Below are positions 1-4,806 of a DNA stretch of 8,582 nt, in pieces. This DNA is from Methanospirillum hungatei (GTDB lineage Archaea; Halobacteriota; Methanomicrobia; Methanomicrobiales; Methanospirillaceae). The translations under genes and the position numbers were made by a program. The stretch's first letter is position 1; each line of letters opens with the position of its first letter. The notes below the pieces were generated by a model. It saw nothing but the letters and a program-made list of their open reading frames with translations. It made no database searches and was not told the origin of the DNA. Location: contig QKDV01000123.1 of NCBI GenBank assembly GCA_003251955.1, forward strand, positions 1 to 8,582. Reading direction: 5' to 3'.

Positions 1-239
1 GATGCCTTAAGTTGCTCTTCTCCGGTAGTTACCCAGGTATTATAATCCTTTACTCCGGCCTCTACCTCCTGATCATAATCGACAGGTGCTCGGGTTTGGT
101 ACGTGTGTATTGTTACATCTGTTGCTGATACACCTGGTATGGCAACAGATACAGTAATGAAAATCAGAGTGAGGAAAAGAATACTATCCAAATACCGCGA
201 ATCAGGTGACATTCCAGATCTGCTGTCTACATTGAACAT
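1..239 (-). CDS. Secreted or surface protein, N-terminal part only (runs off left edge)
   Basis: This is an open reading frame of 79 codons with no stop before the window edge. It begins with ATG at 239, 15 bases after the mfnF stop codon. I do not recognise the family. The N-terminus reads as a signal peptide: an arginine at residue 15, a hydrophobic stretch at about residues 20-34 (ILFLTLIFITVSVAI), then PGVSA, with a plausible signal-peptidase site after the V-S-A at residues 37-39. The exported part seen so far (T40 onward) is polar and acidic, with no motif I can name. A second ATG at residue 10 (position 212) would give a more usual signal peptide of about 30 residues; neither ATG has a strong ribosome site. 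The short gap suggests co-transcription with mfnD-mfnF, but nothing links it to methanofuran synthesis. The reading frame is sure and the function unknown. Confidence 0.72.
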   Translation of the reverse strand, partial: MFNVDSRSGMSPDSRYLDSILFLTLIFITVSVAIPGVSATDVTIHTYQTRAPVDYDQEVEAGVKDYNTWVTTGEEQLKA

Positions 240-254
240 TTCAGACCAACTCTA

Positions 255-1196
255 TCAAGATAAGTTACCGTTCTGATCAAGTGATATTGCCTTTTCTCGG
301 ACTGCATATGCAGGCATTGCGTCAGTATACTCACCAAGTTCCTTTGAGAGATCCTTTCCACCAGTCCACTCTGCTACAAGTGATGAACCAATCCCGACAG
401 TTAGGATCTGCTGTGCATCATGCTTCAATGCAGCCTTTCTGACAGATTCTGTAATTAGGTACATCTGGATATTGTACACAGTTCTGGCAACATCAAGTGC
501 CCCGCAATCACCGATCTCTTCCAGGTCTGCACATACTACCCGGGCAAGACGTCTCAAACACGAGATACGATCCGTCCCCTTCCGATCTGCAGTATCAGCA
601 GTGAAGAGGGCAGGATCTATCCGGCTTAATGCCACATATGCATCACCGGTTGAGGCAAAATACTCGGTACTGACTGGTGTTACAAGTCCATTGATCTCTG
701 TGGACTGTATTAGAGTGGCAACATTTGTTCTGAGCAGGCCGCAGTAGACCAGGTACCCTTGCTGAAGCCTGGTCAGGTCAGTCTGCCCAATCATTGAATC
801 AAAGGCATTCAGAGGAATGATATCGGTTGTGGTACTTCCCATGTCTACAAGCACTGCTTCAGGATACTGTTCCCTAAGAAGATCGGCCATTGCGAGCCAA
901 TTGGCTGCTGCAAGATGGGGAACTGCAGAGGTATGGAAATTTCCATCCATTCCGTAAAAGACAGCATCAGGGAATACAGCCTTTACTTCAGAGACGATGA
1001 ATTCAATTCCTTCCTGCTTGGATGAGAAACAATCAGCAAGTTCACCACTCATCACAACTGCAGCATTATCTGAATCTGCATATGGTGTCAGTAGTTCCTG
1101 AATTGGTGCCTCCTGCCAGAGAGGGCAGTAATGAAGATGAACGCCGGACCCATCAACAACCTTCAGGTTGGCTCCCCCGACATCAATCCCGATCAC
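255..1196 (-). CDS. mfnF: Methanofuran biosynthesis condensing enzyme MfnF (ASKHA-fold)
   Basis: This 313-residue cytoplasmic enzyme belongs to the hydantoinase/oxoprolinase-like family known as MfnF. In the known pathway it joins the aminomethylfuran diphosphate made by MfnE to gamma-glutamyltyramine, giving the furan-phenol ether core of methanofuran (APMF-Glu). The sequence shows an N-terminal actin-like phosphate motif (GIDVGGAN, residues 3-10), a second phosphate motif (DMGSTTTDIIPL, 118-129), the ANWLA segment at 98-102 and GYLVYCGLLRT at 147-157, all typical of the family. The start is GTG (1194-1196): it puts the GIDVGG motif right at the N-terminus and has a GGTGA ribosome site (1203-1207) six bases upstream, inside the end of mfnD. 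The two genes overlap by 14 bases, which points to translational coupling. The assignment rests on motif recognition plus the mfnD neighbour. A generic hydantoinase-like protein is the main alternative. Confidence 0.9.
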   Translation of the reverse strand: MIGIDVGGANLKVVDGSGVHLHYCPLWQEAPIQELLTPYADSDNAAVVMSGELADCFSSKQEGIEFIVSEVKAVFPDAVFYGMDGNFHTSAVPHLAAANWLAMADLLREQYPEAVLVDMGSTTTDIIPLNAFDSMIGQTDLTRLQQGYLVYCGLLRTNVATLIQSTEINGLVTPVSTEYFASTGDAYVALSRIDPALFTADTADRKGTDRISCLRRLARVVCADLEEIGDCGALDVARTVYNIQMYLITESVRKAALKHDAQQILTVGIGSSLVAEWTGGKDLSKELGEYTDAMPAYAVREKAISLDQNGNLS

Positions 1197-2085
1197 TGAC
1201 AGTCACCGACCCATCCTTTCCAAACCGTGCTTTCCCTTTGAGTGTCACCTTTTCAGGTGCCCTACCATACGATGCTTTCACTATGATATCAGCGATCTCC
1301 TCTTCCATGATCGCAGCGATTCCAACAATACTGTCTGTCGGACGCGGGTTCACATCAACAACAACGATCCGATCAGGAGAAACCACGAGGTCTACTCCAG
1401 TATATCCCTGACATCCAAGCACGGTTGCTGCCTTTCTGGCAACACTGATGACCTCTTCAGCCCGTGGGTGGGTAGCAGGAGTTTCTCCCCCGTCATAATG
1501 GAAGGTCCCATCAGGATCGATCCTGATATTCTGCCGATTAAGGGAGAGGACCATTGGTCCTTCACCAGTATAGTACAGGCAGACTTCACCTACAACTCTG
1601 CTCCCTACCATGCTCACCGAGAGATGTTCTCCATCAATGAACTCTTGCCCAAACTCTCCCTCTTCGGGCTCCTCATCACGGAACCGCATGTGAACAGCGC
1701 CACAGCCGGAGATCTCCTTGATCACACGCTTCCCTGACGTAACTTCTGCCGGGACATCGATCCCGTGGGCTTTCAGGGTTGATGCTGTTCGCTTCTTGTT
1801 TGCACAGACCGCGACAGCAAGTGAGTTGCAACCGATATTACGTGAAAGGTCTTCAATTATCTTTGTGTACCGGGCCAACAGGTGATCAGGTGCTATCACC
1901 AGTGCCTCCTCGCATGAAGGCGCAAGCCGGCGAAGTTCATCGGCAAAATCAGTACCAGGTACCGGCATCACGACCTCATATCCAATGCGGGTAAAACTGT
2001 CAGAAAGGATACGGACCATTGCTTCACCTTCGGATGCGAGGGCAGGTTCATGATGACATGCATATTCGGCGAGGAGAACTCTCAT
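1183..2085 (-). CDS. mfnD: Tyramine--L-glutamate ligase MfnD (ATP-grasp)
   Basis: This 300-residue ATP-grasp enzyme is predicted to ligate tyramine to the gamma-carboxyl of glutamate using ATP, making gamma-glutamyltyramine for methanofuran. The pre-ATP-grasp domain spans roughly residues 1-90. The ATP-grasp part follows, with NKKRTASTLKAHGIDVPAE (96-114) as the entry segment, GQEFIDGEHLSVSM (146-159), GYTGVDLVV (228-236) and the metal-binding VDVNPRPTDS (243-252), in which Asp244 and Asn246 fit the usual (E/D)xN metal ligands. Length is normal for the archaeal family. The ATG at 2085 is the only reasonable start, because the same frame has stops about eight codons upstream. No clear Shine-Dalgarno site lies at the usual distance, so the mRNA may be leaderless or weakly led. 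Its downstream neighbour mfnF uses its product. A related ATP-grasp amino-acid ligase cannot be fully excluded, but adjacency to mfnF makes MfnD by far the best call. Confidence 0.9.
   Translation of the reverse strand: MRVLLAEYACHHEPALASEGEAMVRILSDSFTRIGYEVVMPVPGTDFADELRRLAPSCEEALVIAPDHLLARYTKIIEDLSRNIGCNSLAVAVCANKKRTASTLKAHGIDVPAEVTSGKRVIKEISGCGAVHMRFRDEEPEEGEFGQEFIDGEHLSVSMVGSRVVGEVCLYYTGEGPMVLSLNRQNIRIDPDGTFHYDGGETPATHPRAEEVISVARKAATVLGCQGYTGVDLVVSPDRIVVVDVNPRPTDSIVGIAAIMEEEIADIIVKASYGRAPEKVTLKGKARFGKDGSVTVSDRD
1203..1207 (-). promoter_or_regulatory. Ribosome binding site deciding the GTG start of mfnF
   Basis: GGTGA on the minus strand lies six bases before the GTG at 1196, inside the last codons of mfnD. 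It supports the GTG as the true start and suggests that ribosomes finishing mfnD re-initiate on mfnF. Confidence 0.6.
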
Positions 2086-2165
2086 TGCAGAAAAGGTTGG
2101 TACTCATCACCCATAATTCCCCTGATCAGTCATCCTCTTACTCTCTCCGGGTGATGTACTGTATA

Positions 2166-2960
2166 ATGGTACCCCGCATCCTGCTGACCAACGATGATGG
2201 TGTGAATTCTGAAGGCCTCTGGGCTGCATTCGACGCTATGAAAGAGATAGCAGAAGTTATCGTCTGCGCCCCGGCTACTCAGCAGAGTGCAGTAGGAAGG
2301 TCGGTCTCCATCTTTGAGCCACTCAGAGTCAACGAGACGACATATAACGGAGTGAAAGCTTACTCTGTGGGAGGTAAACCAACCGATTCAGTTATCATTG
2401 CCCTTTTTGCTCTAAATCTTAAACCTGATCTTGTTGTATCTGGAATAAACATCGGTGAAAATGTATCAGCTGAGGCGATAACCACATCAGGGACTGTGGG
2501 TGCAGCTCTTGAGGCGGCAAACCAGGGAATTCCTTCTGTTGCATTCTCACTACAGGTTGAAGATCAGGCAGAGAAGTTTGAAAACCCTAAATTTCCGGGT
2601 TCCCGGTTTGATGGGTCAAAGATGGTTGTCAGGGATGTTATTTCACGGATTATAAAGAACGGCTTTCCTGACGATGCCGATGTGGTCAATGTCAATATCC
2701 CTTCTGTGATCAAAGGTGGGTATGAGGTCACCCATCTTGGAGAACGGCTTTTTAAAACCGGTGTGGAGAAACGGTTTGATCCACGTGGAAAACCATATTA
2801 CTGGATTAATGGCCCTCTGATTGATGATGCACCAGAGGGAACAGATGTCCATGCGGTCCGGATCGGAAACATCTCGGTCACACCGATCACACTGGACTGC
2901 ACAGCATACAATGCAACCCCCTCATTCAGCAGTCTCTTCTCTGGTAGTCCCGGACAATAA
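2166..2960 (+). CDS. surE: 5'/3'-nucleotidase SurE
   Basis: This 264-residue metal-dependent phosphatase belongs to the SurE family, which removes phosphate from nucleoside monophosphates and sometimes short polyphosphates. It starts with the classic RILLTNDDG motif (residues 4-12), whose Asp10-Asp11 bind the metal. Ser41 in the ATQQSAVGRS segment and Asn95 in SGINIGEN (92-99) supply the other expected ligands. GKPTDSV (70-76), TTSGTVGAALEA (106-117) and DVVNVNIP (172-179) are also typical. The reading frame is open well upstream, but the ATG at 2166 places the conserved core at the N-terminus and has GGTGAT (2150-2155) as ribosome site. ATG 2154 and GTG 2151 would sit inside that site. It is transcribed divergently from mfnD across an 80-base gap and followed after 45 bases by rpiA, so the pair may serve nucleotide and pentose-phosphate turnover. 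The actual substrate is not readable from sequence. Confidence 0.93.
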   Translation: MVPRILLTNDDGVNSEGLWAAFDAMKEIAEVIVCAPATQQSAVGRSVSIFEPLRVNETTYNGVKAYSVGGKPTDSVIIALFALNLKPDLVVSGINIGENVSAEAITTSGTVGAALEAANQGIPSVAFSLQVEDQAEKFENPKFPGSRFDGSKMVVRDVISRIIKNGFPDDADVVNVNIPSVIKGGYEVTHLGERLFKTGVEKRFDPRGKPYYWINGPLIDDAPEGTDVHAVRIGNISVTPITLDCTAYNATPSFSSLFSGSPGQ

Positions 2961-2963
2961 CTT

Positions 2964-2990
2964 GAGCAGCAGACTTATGAGTCTCTGCTC
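2964..2990 (+). other. Stem-loop in the surE-rpiA gap
   Basis: GAGCAG (2964-2969), a bulged C, AGACT (2971-2975), loop TATG (2976-2979), then AGTCT (2980-2984) and CTGCTC (2985-2990). This is 11 Watson-Crick pairs with one bulge and a four-base loop. It starts four bases after the surE stop and ends 15 bases before the rpiA ATG. No T-run follows, so it does not look like a simple terminator. It could be an mRNA processing or stability element, or could influence rpiA translation. Confidence 0.6.
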
Positions 2991-3005
2991 CAAACCTGAC
3001 CGGCA

Positions 3006-3707
3006 ATGACGAACCCCGTGAATGGAAATCCAAAAGAGAACGCCGGATTCAGGGCTGCCGAGTATGTAAAAGACGGCATGACCGTAGGGCTTGGAACCGG
3101 TTCAACGGTCGCATACACGATGGATCGTCTTGCAGAAAAGATAAAAGGCGGCCTTCGGATCATCGGCGTTCCCACCTCAATTCAGACAGCCATGAAAGCC
3201 CGGGAAAGGGGAATTCCACTTGCATCCCTTGATGATGTTACAGAAATCGACCTTACAATCGACGGGGCTGATCAGATCGATCCGTCGCTGCGTCTGATTA
3301 AAGGTAGGGGAGCTGCACAGGTCAGAGAACGATGCGTGGCAGATGCATCAAACCGGCTTATCATCGTTGCTGACGCTTCTAAACTCTGTGACCAGCTTAC
3401 AGGACCGGTTCCTGTCGAGGTAATCCCGTTTGCACTCGGACATGTTATTCGCCGGCTTGAGACAATGGGCGGCAGTGTTGTGGTCAGGGACGGCGTGAAA
3501 AAGGATGGGCCCGTTCTCTCAGATAACGGAAACATAATTCTGGACTATCATTCAGGCCCTATAAACGACCCGCAGGGACTTGAGACAGAGATTAATAACA
3601 TACCGGGTGTTGTCGGATGCGGTATCATGGCCGAATTTTCCAATATGATGACAGTCATTATCGGTGAGAATGATGACTGCCGGATTCTGGGAATAAACGA
3701 TTTGTAG
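3006..3707 (+). CDS. rpiA: Ribose-5-phosphate isomerase A
   Basis: This 233-residue cytoplasmic enzyme interconverts ribose 5-phosphate and ribulose 5-phosphate. In many methanogens it supplies ribose for nucleotides from ribulose 5-phosphate instead of through an oxidative pentose pathway. The family signatures are in order: VGLGTGSTVAY (27-37, phosphate-binding loop), TIDGADQID (84-92, with the paired active-site aspartates 86 and 89), KGRGAA (99-104, with active-site Lys99), the expected catalytic Glu at 108 in VRERC, LSDNGNIILD (171-180) and NIPGVVGCGI (198-207). The second glycine of the usual KGGGAA loop is Arg here. Length matches RpiA. The ATG at 3006 gives a normal N-terminus, but there is no convincing Shine-Dalgarno site; a stem-loop ends 15 bases upstream. 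It probably shares a transcript with surE. Its 3' end meets the convergent regulator gene with one base between stop codons. Confidence 0.95.
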   Translation: MTNPVNGNPKENAGFRAAEYVKDGMTVGLGTGSTVAYTMDRLAEKIKGGLRIIGVPTSIQTAMKARERGIPLASLDDVTEIDLTIDGADQIDPSLRLIKGRGAAQVRERCVADASNRLIIVADASKLCDQLTGPVPVEVIPFALGHVIRRLETMGGSVVVRDGVKKDGPVLSDNGNIILDYHSGPINDPQGLETEINNIPGVVGCGIMAEFSNMMTVIIGENDDCRILGINDL

Positions 3708-3708
3708 A

Positions 3709-4122
3709 TCAGTACCCTGAATCGTGCACTAGTTTTCTGACATCCTCTATCAGATCAATCCTGGCAGTATACTCCTCTTCTTTCTCTTTCCTGATATCGT
3801 CAAGGATTGCATCGATAGGTGTTGCAAGTTGATAGAGTTTTACCGGTCTTCCTTTATTTTCGGTAATGAGGCTGGCAACTTTAGCCCAACCCTGACCAAT
3901 AAGATAATTTATTGCAATACTCACTTCAGGTTGCCTAAGCAGAGTTCCACGTTCTATATCACGAGATGTCTGATCTGAACGTCCAAACAGGAAGACCAGA
4001 ACGCGTGCATGGTTCTGCCTGACTCCTGCCCTGGTTAGCATCAGTGTGATCTCTTCTTCTCGGGTGGAAAAAAGACCTTCCTGATCAGCATCCACGATTT
4101 GACTACCAGCAGAAGTATGCAT
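3709..4122 (-). CDS. Winged-helix transcriptional regulator (TrmB/MarR-like)
   Basis: This is a 137-residue predicted DNA-binding protein of a methanogen winged-helix family; I cannot assign a target or ligand. Residues 37-80 read as the helix-turn-helix (NHARVLVFLFG, then TSRDIERGTLLRQPEVSIAINYL, with the recognition helix around 64-74). Residues 81-99 form the wing (KVASLITENKGRPVKLYQL), a pattern typical of predicted archaeal regulators. The C-terminal 104-134 is a highly charged helix (KEKEEEY...), likely for dimerisation. There is no ligand-binding domain, so it may act alone as a small dimeric repressor or activator. The ATG at 4122 is supported by a TATA box (TTTAAATA, 4150-4157 on the minus strand), which predicts transcription starting within a few bases of the codon. 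It follows tbp on the same strand but has its own promoter. The fold is sure; the role is open. Confidence 0.82.
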   Translation of the reverse strand: MHTSAGSQIVDADQEGLFSTREEEITLMLTRAGVRQNHARVLVFLFGRSDQTSRDIERGTLLRQPEVSIAINYLIGQGWAKVASLITENKGRPVKLYQLATPIDAILDDIRKEKEEEYTARIDLIEDVRKLVHDSGY

Positions 4123-4149
4123 ATGCAGATACAGAAGTACCTTTTATCG

Positions 4150-4157
4150 TATTTAAA
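4150..4157 (-). promoter_or_regulatory. TATA box of the winged-helix regulator
   Basis: TTTAAATA on the minus strand, a standard methanogen box A. Its centre is about 31 bases upstream of the start codon at 4122, so the expected start site (about 26 bases downstream) leaves a leader of roughly five bases. No ribosome site is visible, which fits a nearly leaderless mRNA. Confidence 0.65.
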
Positions 4158-4177
4158 AATATAGAAATAATTATATT

Positions 4178-4184
4178 AAAAAAA
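4178..4184 (-). terminator. Oligo-T terminator after tbp
   Basis: Seven T residues on the minus strand begin about 20 bases after the tbp stop codon and are followed by an AT-rich stretch. Another TTTT lies between (4193-4196). Archaeal RNA polymerase terminates on such T-runs without needing a hairpin. It would separate tbp from the regulator gene downstream. Confidence 0.55.
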
Positions 4185-4203
4185 GGGTGTTGAAAATGGG
4201 AGT

Positions 4204-4764
4204 TTAGAGCAAACCAAGCCCTTTAAGGTCGTCGACGATCTTGAGTACTGCTCGCCTTGCATCTTCAGGTACCTTACCACCAGTAATGATCAGTTTGCCT
4301 GACCCAAACAGCAAGACAACCACCTTTGGTTCATCAAGCCTGTATACAAGACCTGGGAATTGTTCCGGCTCATACTCAATCCTTTCAAGATTGAATCCAA
4401 CTGCAATCTTGTTGAGATTGATTCCTGCACCAAGATCGGCAGAGGTTACAATATTCTGAACCTTGTACGTCAGATCTGTCGGAATATCGATCCCGAGGTT
4501 ACGAAGCAGTTCACCGAGGATATCCAGACCACGGGTCAGGCTCTCCATGCTCTTTGCCCCGGTCAGAACAACCTTGCCTGATCCAAAGACCAGAGCTGCG
4601 ATCTTGGGATCCTGCATCCTTATTACCACCCCCGGGAATCGTTTTTTATTATACTCGGCGTCCTTGATGCTGGAGGCGATCTGAGGCAGGTTAAGGGAAT
4701 CAGTGATCTTAGCGGATGCAACAATATTTTCTATCCGCAAAGAGTTCTCTGGACTGCCAGTCAT
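4204..4764 (-). CDS. tbp: TATA-box-binding protein (TBP)
   Basis: This is the 186-residue archaeal general transcription factor that binds the TATA box and, with TFB, recruits RNA polymerase. It consists of two imperfect direct repeats forming the saddle, roughly residues 9-94 and 99-184. Matching segments are FPGVVIRMQDPKIAALVFGSGK (starting at 43, split here as two blocks) and FPGLVYRLDEPKVVVLLFGSGK (starting at 136). All four phenylalanines that kink TATA DNA in known TBPs are present: Phe43, Phe60, Phe136 and Phe153. There is no acidic C-terminal tail. The start at 4764 is supported by a perfect TATA box at 4787-4794, about 26 bases upstream, which predicts a leaderless mRNA; there is no Shine-Dalgarno site. 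The gene lies 42 bases after the acs stop. Identification is essentially certain; whether the genome carries other TBP copies cannot be seen here. Confidence 0.98.
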   Translation of the reverse strand: MTGSPENSLRIENIVASAKITDSLNLPQIASSIKDAEYNKKRFPGVVIRMQDPKIAALVFGSGKVVLTGAKSMESLTRGLDILGELLRNLGIDIPTDLTYKVQNIVTSADLGAGINLNKIAVGFNLERIEYEPEQFPGLVYRLDEPKVVVLLFGSGKLIITGGKVPEDARRAVLKIVDDLKGLGLL

Positions 4765-4774
4765 ATTTATAAAT
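4765..4774. promoter_or_regulatory. TATA-like 10-base palindrome at the tbp start site
   Basis: ATTTATAAAT is a perfect palindrome touching the tbp start codon. It is too close to serve as the tbp promoter, yet it contains TTTATAAA, a sequence TBP could plausibly bind. Occupation would block the predicted start site, so autoregulation is conceivable. That role is inference only. Confidence 0.35.
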
Positions 4775-4786
4775 GTAATAAATCAG

Positions 4787-4794
4787 TATATAAA
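4787..4794 (-). promoter_or_regulatory. TATA box of tbp
   Basis: TTTATATA on the minus strand, a perfect match to the archaeal box A. Its centre is about 26 bases from the A of the tbp ATG, so transcription is expected to begin at or within a base or two of the start codon, giving a leaderless mRNA. Confidence 0.8.
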
Positions 4795-4806
4795 GAGTTG
4801 GATAGA

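Noticed and set aside
1168..1737. Long plus-strand open frame opposite mfnD
   Set aside because: It lies wholly antisense to a well-recognised gene, has no recognisable domain and no promoter or ribosome site; it is a frame shadow.
2111..2129. Shared promoter for mfnD and surE at CATAATT with the adjacent CTGATCAG palindrome
   Set aside because: The AT-rich core is too short and far from box A consensus; CTGATCAG is only eight bases in a GATC-rich sequence. Not strong enough to list.
2019..2165. N-terminal extension of SurE by 49 codons
   Set aside because: The extension overlaps the start of divergent mfnD, is not SurE-like, and the ATG at 2166 has a ribosome site and the conserved RILLTNDDG start.
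2964..2990. surE-rpiA hairpin as an intrinsic terminator
   Set aside because: No T-run follows the stem, and archaeal termination depends on T-runs more than on hairpins, so it is reported only as a stem-loop.
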